A stretch of 64,000 bases of DNA from Przewalskia tangutica (Eukaryota > Streptophyta > Magnoliopsida > Solanales > Solanaceae): the NCBI GenBank assembly GCA_029844215.1, contig CM056734.1:18114501-18178500 (forward strand), in the 5' to 3' direction. The notes beneath the pieces were generated by a model. It saw only the letters and a list, made by a program, of their open reading frames with translations. It was not told the DNA's origin and made no database searches. The position numbers and the translations under genes were made by a program. Below are positions 10,638 to 24,700 of the stretch, piece by piece; positions within the stretch are counted from its first letter, which is position 1; each line of letters begins with the position of its first letter.

Positions 10638-12188
10638 GTTTTCAGCTCTTTAATGGTAACATGTTTCTGATTATGTATTTTTCCAGTGAGCTAGTTTTCC
10701 ACTGTACTTGTAACCTTAAATTTTACACGTGGAACTTCAAGACTACCTAGATTTTCTCTTCAATTTTGAAACTTCGAAATAATGACTTTTTAAATTATAG
10801 AGGTTAAAAAGAGATAATTTGTGAAAATTATGTGGACTATATAACTCAAATTATTTATTAATTCAACCCATTTTAACACGCTTAATCAGTGCTACTTACC
10901 TTGAGTATATGCGCGGTTGCATAAACTGGCATGCCTATTGAAGTTGGTCACTATGTTACAGTGTTACTCATAAAGTCTCTCATTCAGCCATATGTGGAGA
11001 TATTTTATCAAAAGACAGTACTTCGAATTGAGACTTGATTTTGATAACGGCTATACTATTACAAACGATAGCTCACGAGATGCCTACGTAAAAATAACTA
11101 GCTCCATAATTATGAGATGTCAGATTTAATTTTTAGCGGAGGCAAAATTATGCGATTTTTCGGTTATATTTGTTCAAGTTTTGATAAGCAAAACTAATTA
11201 ATATTTATGTTGGTGAAAAGTAATAAATATCCAATAAAATAATCGAGAAGAATACAACTTCATTTTACGTACCATATATATATATATGATCTATGAGAGT
11301 GACAAAGCATAACAAAACTGAAGGGTCAGTTGGAACTTGGAACATGCTCACATGGCTTTGCACATGGGATTTCATGATTTCGAACTTCAAGTACTGGTTG
11401 ACCAAATATACAAATCTTTCTTCAATTACTAGAGTTTTGTTAGTCCAAAAATAATGTATTACTAGTAATTATTTATCCACACTATTTAGGAATATGGTAC
11501 AATAATGGAGGATATATAGCTGTGGTTTACTCATTATATGTTTTTCTTGTTATCTTTATTTTTTCCCTACTTAATAACGAATCATCCAACGATTAAGAAT
11601 CTGAAATTTTGATTGTAATTTTTCTAATACATAAGCTAAGATTATTATCAGACAAATACATAGTTGATTATATTATACCTAATCATCATTGGACAGTCAA
11701 GGAGAATCCAATGCTAAATATGACCAAAGTATACCAGCTGAGTTTGTTCTTAATACTTGAACAAATAACTAGTAATTAGTTCTTAATTGTAATTAATTTC
11801 TCGGGAAAGAACCATTTAATTATTGCTGCATTATGAACAACGAGATCAGCAGCATTACATTCGGCATGTGCAAAAATAGTTGCCTATTTGAGTGTAGTTT
11901 TGGATTTTTAAATATCGATGGGTACATATGTGTCTGTAGATTAGATCTATACGTACATATTGTTATTTAATATAAAATAGACACACACACACACACATGT
12001 TTTACCGAAAGAAAATAAATCAATTTCTTTATTAAATTACTGGCTTAATTAAGTAAACCACCTAGCTAATTGCTCTGACTGACCTTAATAACATTCTTAA
12101 CACTTACTGCCCAGCCTTTTCTTTCAGGTCGATCCTTGAAACAATGGCTAGGGGTACATACGATCAAGCACAACTATAGAGAACAAAA
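10638..12188. other. AT-rich DNA between elements, no gene recognised
   Basis: About 1.55 kb with no open frame of note and no LTR or domain that I can identify. It contains a short TA run near 11275-11286 and a CA microsatellite near 11981-11997. It lies directly left of the target duplication caaaa (12184-12188) of the TRIM, so it is the pre-insertion context of the nest, either host DNA or an unrecognised old element. Confidence 0.5.
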
Positions 12189-12730
12189 GGTAAAGAATGG
12201 ATCTTGGGCCTAACCCAACTCTAAAAGCTAGCATGTAGGGTGAGTATTGTGTAGGAAATTGTTGGGTGTAAAACATACAAGTAAGGCACAACGGAAGTTT
12301 AAAATTTTGTTTACTTACTTGCCCCCAACAAATATTTCTGGTATGATTATGCGATAATTCAAATATGCAAAGACAGAAAGAAAACTTACAGTTTAAGCTT
12401 TGTTAGTGTTTACTAAAGGGAGCGCACACGATTGTCAATCCGGGTGCAAGCCTTGCTTCGGTATATTCCTTTGTCCAAGAAAGCTAGGAAATCTTGGCAG
12501 AGGTTTGAGAGAATTTTATTTCCTGAACTCTGAGTTCAGAAAGTGGAAAGTGAGTGCAACCTTAAAATTATGGGTTAAGTGCCAAATATATAGTAGAGGA
12601 AAACCTAAACCATATCAGATTTGGATCAGACTTCAAGACTGCATCTAATCCGAATTGCAGCTGGGCTACGAACTGGTCCATCACAGACGGTCCTCCATTT
12701 ATTTTCTGCACGTTTTAGTCCTCTATCATT

Positions 12731-14728
12731 TGTCACGCCCTTTTTCGACCGCGACTTTCTCTAGCGAAACTCCTGCTTAATAAAATGTTAGAAAATAAAG
12801 TAAAATGCTAAAGTGTTAAAAATGCTTAAAAAAATATTAAGAGATGCTTAAAAGGTGTTAAAATGCTTTAAAAGTGCAAAAAGGTGCTAAGGAATGCTAA
12901 AAGGTGCTAAAATGCTAAGGGTTCGCGGAGTCGCCACATAATTAATTGGGTGAATTAGGACACCTAAATGTTAACTAGTTTAAAGTAAACATTAACTCCA
13001 TTTTAATGGTCTGCTAAACTTAATGAGATTCTGGGTAAGGGTTCTTTATTAATCTAGAGGGAAGGGGTTAGGCATCCTCTAAGATCCGCTTAACTCATAT
13101 TGTCCCGCCAAACCTAGTTAATTATTACGCTAGAAGAAGGTGTATTTAAAAACGCTTAAGCGGAAGAGTATAAGATATACTTTCTAAAATATTTTGCAAG
13201 GTTTATGTAGGAAAGTCAAGGTCGCTTTGAAAATCTGCAATTAGATGCCTAAATACTATATTAGCTATAGTAGAATAGAGTAAAATGTATGCAAGTATTC
13301 CTTTATCTAAGGGTATATATTGCTTAGCATGAGGATATAATATTATTGTGATAAGAGAGAGACGTGTCTATTATGCAAAAGCAGATTTCTTATTATGTAT
13401 TAATAGGAAATTGTACCACTGCTTTTAAGAATGTCTAGGCAAATAATATTCCAACTATTACGCAAGTGTAGGTGTTAAGTGATTTATTATAACTATTAAA
13501 CAAGGCAAGGCAAGCCTAAAGTAAGTAAATCAAACTAATTTTTAGCTATTGATTCAAGGTTTAACTATTCTAAATGCTAATTAATTAGTATAGCGTTAGA
13601 CAATTAATTTACAACAAATAAATGAGGCAGAATAAAGAATAAGTAAGGGTGACTCGAAGGAAAGGCGATGTCATTTCACCCATGGGTTGGAGTTTGTGAT
13701 GCGGAGAGGATGAAGCACATAAGATGCGGGTCTTCATTTGTAGTAGCTCAAGATGAGTCTCACGCGAGACTCTTTATTTTGCTCCGGCATGCCATGTAAA
13801 AATAGGAAAAGATAAGGATTAGTATATGCCCAAAATATCGAATCGTAGTCTAAAGCATATAATTCAACTTAGACAACCAAAGAACAGAGTAGTGCAAATC
13901 CATAAATAAAACTACGCAGCTCGTGAAAATGTTCTATTCAAGAAGTAGACCGAATGGGCCTAGCCATAAATGTAATAGCCAAATGAGTAACAATACCATA
14001 ACTAAACGGGCTTAGCCCACACATGCAAAAACCGAGACTTACGGGTTCTCGACACTTATGTGTGACTTCAAACAGAGCAATGGGATTTGACAAACTCAAC
14101 AACTAAAGCCAATTTATCAAAGACATACACATATAGTAATTGCTAAGGTAAATAATGTAATATACTCAAAATACACACAACATACCCAAGACACACAGAT
14201 AATGGGTTCTCAAATATGTTGTAAATACACTAAAATTATGTGTATACTCCGACAGGTGGTGGTTTAAGGCTTAAAATGCTACATGTTGTCATTAAGGCAT
14301 TACACTTTTAGGCAAGCAAAGGGAAATGTATGACCAATTTGAATATACACAGGAGACAAACAATAAGATTAGCACCATTCGAGGACATCATCTTAAGTAT
14401 GCAGGTCAGGATATAAGACATGAGCAACCCCGCTTAGCAATTTCCTTTGTAGTAATACAATTTTTGAGTTAAGCATTCATATATTTCATGTCCGTAAACA
14501 ATACTCACAAATGTATGCTGCTACCCGGGATACGTGAATAGACGCAAATAGTCGCTTGCTAGATCTCGTGACACGTGCTTAGCTAATCGTGACACTTAAG
14601 AAGAACTGACTACATACAAATAATGTATTCAAATAAAGCACACACATGACTAAGTTTAAAACATACTGACCGAGATCGTAATCTAGAGCGTGCAACAAGA
14701 GGACAAATGTAGATATTCATTACGCGAC
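12731..14728 (-). repeat. 3' LTR remnant of Ogre-like element 2
   Basis: It matches 17681-19710 of the intact partner, from TGTCACGCCCTTTTTCGACC to tagatattcatt, where the copies part. The left copy has repeated single-base losses relative to the partner, for example ctatagtagaatagagta against ctataggtagaataggagta and agagagacgtg against agagaggacgtg. A deletion junction at about 14728 joins it to the tandem array. Confidence 0.88.
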
Positions 14729-14744
14729 TCATTGGTAACTGATC

Positions 14745-16013
14745 ACGCCGGTTCGACGTATTACATCGGGCGCCGCTGCGCGGACTTGCCGCCGATAACG
14801 CCGCCGCCGACGCGTTGCGCCGGGCGCTATCAAGGACTTGCTGCGGCCGATAACGCCGCTCGGACGCAAGCCGCCGGGCGCTATCACAGACTTGCTGCGG
14901 CCGATAACGCCGCTGTTCGGACGTGGCCGCCGGGCGCTATCGCAGACATAACGCCGATCACGCCGCTGTTCGGACGTATTGCCGGGCGCCGCTGCGCGAC
15001 TTGTTGCGGCCGATAACGCCGCTGCTCGACGTGCCGACGCCGGGCGCTATCGCGCAGACTTTGCGGCCGATAACGCCGCCGCTCGACGTGCCGCCGGGCG
15101 CCATTGCGCAGACTTGCCGTGCTGATAACGCCGCCGCCGACGATTGCCGCCGGGCGCCATCGCAGACTTGCCGGCCGATAACGCCGCCGCTCGGACGCGG
15201 CCGCCGGGCGCTATCGCGTGACTTGCCGTGGCCGATAACGCCGTTGTTCGACGGTTGCCGCCGGGCGCCATCACAGACATACGCCGATCACGCCGCTGTT
15301 CGACGTATTGCGCCGCATCGCTGCGCGGACTTGCTGCGGCCGATAACGCCGCCGCTCGACGCATTGCCGCCGGGCGCCATTGCAGACTCACGATCACGCC
15401 GCTGTTCGGACGATTGCCGCCGGGCGCCGCTGCATAGACTTGACGGCCGATAACGCCGCCGCTCGGACGTGCCGCCGGGCGCCATCGCAGACTTGCTGCG
15501 GCCGATAACGCCGCTGCTCGGACGGTTGCCGCCGGGCGCCGCTGCAGACGCACGCCGGCGATGTCGCGTTCGACACACGCCGATAACGCCGCCGCTCGAC
15601 GATTGCCGCCGGGCGCCGCTGCGCAGACGCACGATGGCGATGTAGTCGTCGGACATACGCCGATAACGCCGCTGTCCGACGATTGCCGCCGGGCGCCGCT
15701 GCAGACGCACGCCGGCGATGTCGCCGCCAGACATAACGCCGATAACGCCGCCGCTCGACGTATTGGCGCTGGGCGCCGCCGCGCGGACGCAACGCCGATG
15801 TCGCCGCTCGACACACGCCGATAACGCCGCCGCTCGGACGTATTGCCGCCGGGCGCCGCTGCACGCACGCCGGCGATGTCGCCGCCAGACATATTGCCGA
15901 TAACGCCGCCGCTCGGACGTATTGCCGCCGGGCGCCGCTGCGCGACGCACGCCGATAATGTCGCCGCTCGACATAATGCCGATAACGCCGCTGCTCGACG
16001 ATTGCCGCTTCCT
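14745..16013 (-). repeat. GC-rich tandem array, ~55-bp period, in the Ogre 2 3' module
   Basis: GATAAC or a variant recurs at about 14794, 14849, 14903, 14956, 15012, 15069, 15124, 15177, 15234, 15286 and 15342, giving steps of 52-57 bp; later units (about 15550 onward) include longer variants. About 20 or more units are present. On the element's strand each unit is made of two halves, GTCCGCGCAGCGGCGCC and ACGTCCGAGCGGCGGCG, which align with the two halves of the 53-bp unit at 52050-52460 in element 3. The several long open frames on both strands are a by-product of base composition and periodicity, not genes. Confidence 0.9.
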
Positions 16014-16870
16014 CGCTGAATAAATGCTCCTGCAAGCTAAGTTTGAAAAAAAATTAGTGTATACCCGTTTAATCGAAATGATAAATACATATGAGAAGTG
16101 CAATTTTATGGGTAGAGATGTCGTCCCTATACGCTAGATGAATACTGAGATGTTGTCCTTGTACGGACATGCTAAATGCCGCAACTGACGAATTGCCATG
16201 ATGCCTTTGTTGGGTGTGATGCGTTGGTTGCAAATTTGACTTTATGCCCGCGCTGATGCGCTAGCCCTTGTTGCGGAATTCAGAATTTTGACTGTTGATT
16301 GTCGATGCCTTTTTCTGCTTCTGCTGCTTCTGATGCGGACTTTGAATTTTGGATTTTTGTCATATCCTCTGCCGCTTTTTCTCGCTGCAAGAAACTTCGC
16401 CGATTTTTCGCTCGACTATTGCACTTTCTGCTTCTGTTAATATGAAAAAACCTGCGCTCAAAGAAAATTTGTGAGTTTTGGGGGGGTGGTCGATTCGTAT
16501 TTGACTTCACCGCCTTGTTCCTTGACATCTGCGTGCCTGGCCTGCTTGGACCTGCAACCCCTGTCTGGTTTCCTACCTTGTCCCAGTTTTGAATATGCAA
16601 GGGCGTTTGACCTAAAGTGGGTCTCAATAAAGTTGCTTGTATTTAGTGATGTTTCTGGGCCTTCTGATTTCGGCCTGTAGGGTTGCCATTTGTCGCGTAA
16701 TCGGCGAGGCGCCGACGGGTCTATGCCGCTTTTCTTTCGAGACCGCTTGCTTATAGAACCAAGACAGTTCCGATTCGCTCGCCAAATGCCCTTGAATCGG
16801 CCATGTCCGACCACGCCTTTGATATTGTGAAGATCGATGCTCACATTGCTTAGTCAAATACAAATCGACC
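16014..16870 (-). other. 3' untranslated region of Ogre 2 fused to a gag-start remnant
   Basis: On the minus strand 16650-16014 matches element 3 at about 51450-52047, including gacccactttagg, the cccccaaaactcacaa phrase, a glutamine/alanine-rich GCAGCAG stretch and the conserved spacer with gcaattttatgggtagagatgt that leads into the tandem array. Positions about 16870-16690 resemble the beginning of the gag region of element 3 (about 40500-40640). The two are joined directly, so gag and pol were removed. The minus-strand open frames at 16280-16627 and 16458-16844 fall in this non-coding fusion and match no family I know. Confidence 0.65.
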
Positions 16871-17680
16871 TTTGGGAGATGATAAATCCTCTAGACAACA
16901 TGTAGCAAACAGTTAGTGATTTTTGCAAAAGTGTAAAAATATTTAGCAAGTACACGTTGCACATACATCGCAAGCGTAGTCCTAACACGCACGGGACTTC
17001 TTTACGCCGCAGTAGGCCTAAACGTCACATATGCGAGGTCATGATAGATTTGTCCAAGTCGTCCAACTATAATGCTTTTGTTGGAAATGGCGACCAAATG
17101 ACGGTGCACTTTTCCCAATTTCAGCATGTCATGATTAGGTTTGGATTTTTCTATCATTGACACGCTACACATAATATGCTGGTTGGTCGTTGGGTTGAGA
17201 AACCCGTCGACAAGTTTGGTGTCTTCCTAATTGTGGTGTCGATGCCAAGGACCGACCCACCTAAGGTAAATGCATGCATGCCCTAAAATAAAGGGTGGTA
17301 TAGCTCTATCTTAAGTTTCTAAGATTTGGCTTTTCTAGACGCAAGGTTCCCGAGCGGACAACTCGAGTGAGAAGGCTACGCGGCCACCGGTTAGACCGGA
17401 CACTCCACGTATGTTACCAACTCTCCTAAATTTGGGTTTTGAAGAAACAATTTTGCTGATGCACCCAGCGCACCTCGCATGTAGTGTGTGATTGTGTGAA
17501 TTTTCCAGAGTGGAAGAAATATGAGCGGAATGTCAGTTTAAGGAAAGCAGTAAAGCTGGTAGCAATTAAAATGAATAAAACAAAATATAGCACAACCAAT
17601 TAAATGCAAAATAATGCCAAATAATAACCCTAGGTCTGTTGTGGTTAAGAACCTAAAATCCCCAGCAGAGTCGCCATTTC
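16871..17680 (-). other. Leader and tRNA-Arg primer-binding site of Ogre-like element 2
   Basis: The minus strand reads ATGGCGACTCTGCTGGGGAT directly after the 5' LTR (primer site 17659-17676). TGGCGACTCC-CTGGGGAT is the complement of the 3' end of plant tRNA-Arg(ACG), the primer described for Ogre elements; here the match is one or two bases off. The leader then follows that of element 3 (39740-40440), including the blocks for ggtggtatagctctatc (17293) and cgaccaaatgacggtgc (17091). Confidence 0.85.
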
Positions 17681-20600
17681 TGTCACGCCCTTTTTCGACC
17701 GCGACTTTCTCTAGCGAAACTCATGCTTAATAAAATGTTAGAAAATAAAGTAAAATGCTAAAGTGTTAAAAATGCTTAAAAAATATTAAGAGATGCTTAA
17801 AAGGTGTTAAAATGCTTTAAAAGTGCAAAAAGGTGCTAAGGAATGCTAAAAGGTGCTAAAATGCTATGGTTCATGAGTCGCCACCTAATTAATTGGGTGA
17901 ATTAGGACACCTAAATGTTAACTAGTTTAAAGTAAACATTAACTCCATTTTAATGGTCTGCTAAACTTAATGAGATTCTGGGTAAGGGTTCTTTATTAAT
18001 CTAGAGGGAAGATGTTAGGCATCCTCTAAGATCCGCTAACTTGCGGTTGTCCTGCCAAACCTAGGGTTAATTATTATGCTAGAAGAAGGTGTATTTAAAA
18101 ACGTTTAAGCGGAAGAGTATAAGATATACTTTCTAAAATATTTTGCAAGGTTTATGTAGGAAAGTCAAGGTCGCTTTGAAAATCAGGCAATTAGGATGCC
18201 TAAATACTATATTAGCTATAGGTAGAATAGGAGTAAAATGCAAGCAAGTATTCCTTTACCTAAGGGGTATATATTGCTTAGCATGAGGATATAATATTAT
18301 TGTGATAAGAGAGAGGACGTGTCTATTATGCAAAAGCAGTATTTCTTATTCTGTATTAATAGGAAATTGTACCACGGTTTTAAGAATGTCTAGGCAAATA
18401 ATATTCCAGCTTATTATGCAAGTGTAGGGTGTTAAGTGATTTATTATAACTATTAAACAAGGCAAGGCAAGCCTAAAGTAAGTAAATCAAACTAATTTTT
18501 AGCTATTGATTCAAGGTTTAACTATTCTAAATGCTAATTAATTAGTATAGCGTTAGACAATTAATTTACAACAAATAAATGAGGCAGAATAAAGAATAAG
18601 TAAGGGTGACTCGAAGGAAAAGCGATGTCATTTCGCCTATAGTTTGGAGTTTGTGATGCGGAGAGGATGAAGCACATAAGATGCGGGTCTTCATTTGTAG
18701 TAGCTCAAGATGAGTCTCGCCGTGAGACTCTTTATTTTGCTCCGGTGCGTGCCATGTAAAAATAGGAAAATATAAGGATTAGTATATGCCCAAAATATCG
18801 AATCAGAGTCTAAAACATATAATTCAACTTAGACAACCAGCAAATAGAGTAGTGCAAATCCATAAATAAAACTATGCAGTTACGTGAAAATGTTCTATTC
18901 AGCAAGTAGACCGAATGGGCCTAGCCATAAATGTAATAGCCAGTGAGTAACAATACCATAACTAAATGGGCTTAGCCCACACATGCAAAAACCGAGACTT
19001 ATGGGTTCTGGACAGCTTATGTGTGACTTCAAACGGAGCAGTGGGCTTTGACAAACTCAACAACTAAAGCCAATTTATCAGCACATACACAGATAGTAAT
19101 TGCTAAGCAGAAACAGTCAGAATATACCCAAAATACACACAACATACCTGAAGACCTGCTGCCGTATATGGGTTCTCAAATATGTTGTAAATACACTAAA
19201 ATTATGTGTATACTCCGACAGGTGGTGGTTTAAGGCTTAAAATGCTACATGTTGTCATTAAGGCATTACACTTTTAGGCAAGCAAAGGGAAATGTATGAC
19301 CAATTTGAATATACACAAGAGACAAACAATAAGATTAGTGACCATTTGAGGACATCATCTTAAGTATGCAGGGTTGTGGATATGGAAGACATGAGCAACC
19401 CTGCTTAGCAATTTCCTTTTAAAGTAATACAATTTTTGAGTTAAGCATTCATATATTTCATGTCTGGTAAACAATACTCACAAATAGACAGTGGCTACCT
19501 GGGATACGTGAATAGATGCAAATAGTCGTTTGCTAGGATCTCGTGACACAGACTTAGCTAATCAGACACTTAAGAAGAATCTGACTACATACAAATAATG
19601 TATTCAAATAAAGCACACACATGACTAAGTTTAAAACATACGGACCGAGATTGGGTAATCTAGAGCAGGCAATAAGAGGACAAATGTAGATATTCATTGA
19701 TGTGGGTAAGGCGATGAGAGGTTTCAACAGTTTCAGATTTCTTTTGCACGTAACCGGAAAGGTAAGGAAACATCCTTGAAGTAATTTATCCCTTCAACAA
19801 ATATGAGACAATACCGACATTACTTAATTTACTTCTGGGCTTAATCCATCACTAGGTGATATGACGAACAATACAGGACATTTAAGACAAATAAACACGC
19901 TTTTGAGCATTCAAACGAGTTTAGACAGATCACAACAACATACAATTATTCAATACAACACACAATACACCACTGTATCCTATACTAATCTCAGATTATG
20001 CGACTGAAAGTAAACTGCTACACGTTTAATACAGAAAATGCACAGAAATACCAAATGAACGGAAAAGAGTTTGGGTTTACCTTCTCCGGGCAGCGAACCG
20101 AGGCAGCGTATCAAGTCGTCGGTCCACTCGAGTTTTGGTTTTGCGATGCGAATGAAAGGTCAAGGTTTGTTTGCTGATTCCTTGGCTGGATTTGAAAGAA
20201 AGGGTTTCGAATTTCCTATTTGTACGATGCTAACGTCGCGCCGAGACCCTAACTTCTCGATGCTTTCTCATCGCGCTCGTCTCGCTTCCTCTTCGAATGC
20301 TACCTCCTCGACTCGCTTTCGCCCTTCGAATATCTTTTGCATGCGCTTTATATAGCCATCGTTTGGGTTCTAAGTTTGGGTGAGGTTTAAGTCGATTTTG
20401 TGCGATTCGTGTAAAATCCATTAAGGTAAGGAAATGATTGAGGTGTTTAAAGAGAGATATCGTTGCGATTTCTATGGTAAGCGACAGGTGTCGATATGGT
20501 AGCGATTCGCCGGATTCTCCGACGAGAATCGGCATGGACGGCGCGGAGTGCGGCGACTATCCTGCTTTTAGGTTTAGGTTTTGCTTTTCTTCCTTTCGCT

Positions 20601-21335
20601 TTTTCTTAAGCGGCAACGATGGGTAAAGTGAGGTCTTTGGCGTGGGCTTTGGCCCGATAATGCAGGGCGAGTGGGCTCGCGTCGCGGTTCAGCGAGAATT
20701 AGTTGGTCGGGTTGCAAAGGAAGGAAGGGTCACGGGCATGGACTAATTAATTAAGTCTCGCGTCGCGTATCATCGTGAAGTTACCGGGCAATGGATCGTG
20801 GTAATTTAAATTGGGTATTAGTTTTAGGTGTATTATTAATGATTAGTGATAAATTAAATTAACAAATGTGATTAAATTATTTAGGTGCTTTATTAGTCTA
20901 AGTTTTAAAATTATTACAATAATAAATGCGAGTGTGCTATTTAATTAGTGCTTAATATTTTAGAATATGACGCTATTATTTAAAATCTTATTATTGTGCA
21001 TTATTATTTAAAATAAGTTATGAAATTGTTTTGCGTATTAATAAATGCGACTATGTTACTTGACACGACGTCATTGCTAAATTATTTATTTTATGTATTT
21101 ATTAATTATTTAAGAATTGTTTGACAGAGCTTAAAATTAATTAATGCGGGCGCGGGACTCTAAGTACTTAATACTCTACGTAAGACGCGGTGACATTATT
21201 AAATTGCTTATTTATGTCTGTATTTAATGTTTTATCGCTGCATTTTATTATAAAAAATCATAAAAATTATTTTACAAAATTAGTCTAATTTTATAGCTAA
21301 TGACTGGACGGGAGGGTCAAAATTGGGTGTCAACA
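17681..21335 (-). repeat. 5' LTR of Ogre-like element 2 (3655 bp)
   Basis: It begins TGTCACGCCCTTTTTCGACC and ends AAATTGGGTGTCAACA on the plus strand. It is related to, but distinct from, the LTRs of element 3; both contain the block around gattaattgggtgaattagg and a short palindrome (GAGTCTC with GAGACTC, here split by a CGCCGT-type loop near 18714). A minus-strand TATA box (TATATAAAG) lies at 20346-20354. The open frames at 20071-20626 lie inside it and are not genes. Confidence 0.88.
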
Positions 21336-21521
21336 TCATTAATATCTCACACTATTAATGACAATGTAAGTTCAAGGGATGCACATTAATGAATAATATA
21401 AACAATCAAATAATAATTCAATAATTGCAAAATGCCAAATATATGAATCTCATTAATAATATGAATGTGTTCAAGTACATTTGCTCCTAAAATGATTGTT
21501 TCTAGGATATATATACTTTCA

Positions 21522-21712
21522 ATCTACCACTTGGCATAGAGTCAATCACCAATACATCTAATGCCCATGTTTTCGAAATGACCATTATGTTTGACTAAGC
21601 TTAATGGTTTAGTAAATGAGTCCGCGAGATTTTCATCGGTGGGAATGTAGTCTATCTTTATTTCTTCAGTTTCCACCATCTCTCTGAGTATGTGGTATTT
21701 CCTTGGTACATG
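21522..21712 (-). pseudogene. C-terminal end of copia B RNase H
   Basis: The minus-strand translation from 21712 reads PRKYHILREMVETEEI, then IDYIPTDENLADSFTKPL, the typical end of a copia RNase H and polyprotein, and ends near 21542 just before the polypurine tract and LTR. Upstream it is cut by Del/Tekay-like element 1 at 21713; the rest of RNase H resumes at 33520. The open frame that runs to 21775 adds LTR-derived residues that are not part of the protein. Confidence 0.92.
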
Positions 21713-24700
21713 TGTCACGACCCGGCCTCGGGCCCGCGACTGGTGCCCTACCTTGGCACCCTTACAGGCAACCATCAGAGAAAGTCAGCGGAACATACAT
21801 AAAACACACAACTTAAATCAGTAAGAAGTAAACAACCGGCTATCATACATAACATAAGCACCATCATCTTATCATACATAACATAAGTACCACCGGCTTA
21901 TCATAATTATCATAAGCAAGTTAAGAAATCCCCTAACTTCTTATTAGCCTTAATTATCATGCACTCTCATTTTATTTAACTTAAGGCACTAACATGTCAT
22001 TAAAAATCCGGGAATTTAACCCAAAATACTATGTACTTCCGTTCCTTTAAAAAGAACCATTTTTATATAAAAAACCCAAGATACTAACACCCGTAGTATC
22101 AAGACATGTCTATTTTTCAAATCAAGTTACTACACCTTTAGAAATTCATTTCAAGTATTTAAAACCAAGTAACTTCTACTTTCACAACCTAGGCAACTCG
22201 TGCCTATAAATCAAGTAGACTCTCTCTTAACCTTCCATAAAGCCGTTATAACTAACTTCCCATAAAGCCGTTATAACGCTTTATGTTTTTGACAATTACA
22301 TTCTTTTTGAAACCAAGAGACTTATACTTTTAAAACCAAGTATCATATACTTTCAGAATACTTCAAGTCTCTTAACTTTAGAAATCAAGTTTCTTAACTT
22401 TAGAATAGTTCAAGTAATCAATACTTTCCAAATCAAGTATTCTATACATTTTCAAGTCAAGAAATCTTTATTTACCTTATTAGAATAAACCATTCTTTTA
22501 ACTTTCCATAAGGTTGTTATAACCAACTTTATGCTTTAGAAACCAAGACATCTTAACCTTTAAAACAAGTGAGTTAATCCTCTAACTCAACCAACTTGGA
22601 CATTCTTAAACAAGTCAAGGATATCAAATGAAACTAAATTCATTTAAATCTTGTACGTCTACCGTACTATACATTTATAGCTACTCATGCTCAAGAGATA
22701 AGAAAAGTTCCACATACCTCTTCGACTTAATCTACTTGCCAAGTTGAATACGCCGCACATAGAATGTCAACCTATAATGACCATAATACGTCTATCAACT
22801 TCTAGCTTTCAACGTAGAATACTTCTAAGTATAAGGACTTTTATTCTACGGAAAATCGGGCAGCACTTCCTTTGTTTCTACGTATTTTTCCACCTTTTTC
22901 AAAGCACGAAAATCAATAACCAAATGCCACATTTAAGGCTCAAAAATTAGTTAATCAAATGGGATTACACGCCTAGCCGGACGTGTAAAATTCTGCCCCA
23001 CAATCGATATAAAACTATCCAATATTTCCAAGTCATATTCGGCTACCATGTATCACAACAATGTCAATTTCCTTTCATATCCAACTTGTTATTCTAACAT
23101 GTTATATAGTCGAAATCAAATAAAACAACTAAAATCTCTTCTTTCTATAACATGCGACGGTACAACCAATAACTAAATTGAATTACAAACTCAAAGTCTA
23201 ACATAACAAATGTCGCGCCCGTTTTTGACCTCGGGGTCTGAACGGTATCTGCAACGTTACTCTTTGGCGTGGTTCCCTGGATGGAGCAATAATGCTGATT
23301 TTAAGGAGTCGCCACCTAATTATTTAAGTGAATTAGGACACTTGATTTATTGCAATAAAAATATTGCAATTAATCTCCATTTAATGGTCTGCAAAATTAA
23401 TGAGATTCTGGATCAGGGTTCTTTATTATCCTAAAGGGAAGGGGTTAGGCATCCTTTAAGATCCACTAACTTGCGGTTATCCGTTCAAACCTATGTTAAT
23501 TGTATATTGGCTTTTATCCTACCTATTCTAAGCATCTTTACATAATTTACAATTAAAATAAAATGCAGTACAGAATAATAAAACTAAAATTAAATGCGAC
23601 ATAAGATAAAGCTCCGGGGCATCTTATAGCCCTTTTTAGGCTTTCTGCACAAGATGATCTCCGGGTACCTGCATAAACACTTAGTAAAAATGTCAGTAAT
23701 AGAATAAATAATTGTAAATCAATGACAAGAATTAATAAGTAAAACCAAAATAAATCTGTCTTTTGTACAGGGGATGTCTTGGAAATCAGACGGAGATTCC
23801 TTCATCGGCCAATCAAATTTAGTATCTTGTTCAAGATCAGTTCAATAAAATTAACAAAAGGGCAAAATCATCAAAAATCAGCCCAAATGCTGTGAAACAG
23901 TAGCAGCAGATAACAACATAACCAAAAATGATTCGTTAAACAGTAGAAGCAGCCAACAACATAGCCAAAAATGGTTCGTTAAACAGTACAGACAACAACA
24001 ACATAACAATGAAAAAACAGTGGAAGCAGCCGACACAACATCGCCAAAAAAATAGAAATCCGCCAGAGTTTTGTAAAATCCGCCAGATACCAAAAAAAAA
24101 CTCAGTCCGAACAACAAACAACAAATCGGGTCCAAAGTATAAAAATTGCGGACTTCGCTAGAGTTTTCAAACTCCGGCAGATAACAAAACTAAGAAAATT
24201 AGTCCGATTAACCAAGGCCGACGGCGGACACAATATAAAATCAAACCCAAGGTCGCCATAGTTTTAAAAACTCTGGGCAGATCTGCGAATCCAACAACAC
24301 AAAAGAAAAGTTACAAACCAACAACCAATCCCAAAAGATAAATCCAATTGGGGTTGCCGGAGAAAGGGAGCGGGTGTCACTTCCACGACTATTGCCAGAG
24401 CAATGCCTGGATACAAGACTATCGGATAAGACGAAGAGGGCAAAGGGTGAGGGTGTTGGCGGTGAGGTTCTATTACTGGTTCGGGGTGGTTTGGGGTGAG
24501 AGGGGAAGACAGTTGAATGGTTAAGTATAGAGAGGAGAGTGTGGCGGCTGAGGTTTTTTAGGGGTAGGGGTGTGCGGGCGGCTGGGGGTTTTTGGGCGGC
24601 TGTTGGTGTGAGAGAGAGAGACGAGGGAGGCGGCTGGTGAGGATGATAGGGGCGAGGGAGGCGGATGGTGAGGATGATAGGGGCGGCTGAAAAAAAAATG

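Larger units (their letters stand above)
12731..21335 (-). mobile_element. Tat/Ogre-like LTR retrotransposon 2, deletion derivative
   Basis: It is flanked by tcatt (12726-12730 and 21336-21340), and the uninterrupted copia LTR reads ctatcattaatatc near 62715, confirming the site. The termini on the plus strand are TGTCACGCCC and GGGTGTCAACA. The tRNA-Arg-type primer site at 17659-17676 makes the right LTR (17681-21335) the 5' one. The interior holds leader, the beginning of a gag-like region, a 3' untranslated stretch and a GC-rich tandem array. Pol is absent. A deletion from the array into the middle of the left LTR removed the polypurine tract and the first half of that LTR. Confidence 0.9.
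12250..21521 (-). repeat. 3' LTR of copia B, split by Ogre-like element 2
   Basis: Present as 12250-12730 and 21336-21521. It aligns with the right LTR (61482-62906) but lacks about 770 bp, corresponding roughly to 61950-62715. The first part holds the conserved block from ttgttgggtgtaaaac to tctgcacgttttag. It is followed at 21522 by atctaccacttggcat, the complement of a polypurine tract (AAGTGGTAGA), as expected next to a 3' LTR on the minus strand. Confidence 0.85.

Noticed and set aside
14690..16103. Long alanine/arginine-rich frames on both strands (up to 281 codons) and a possible CpG island
   Set aside because: GC-rich 55-bp tandem array homologous to the non-coding array of element 3; stop codons are rare by base composition.
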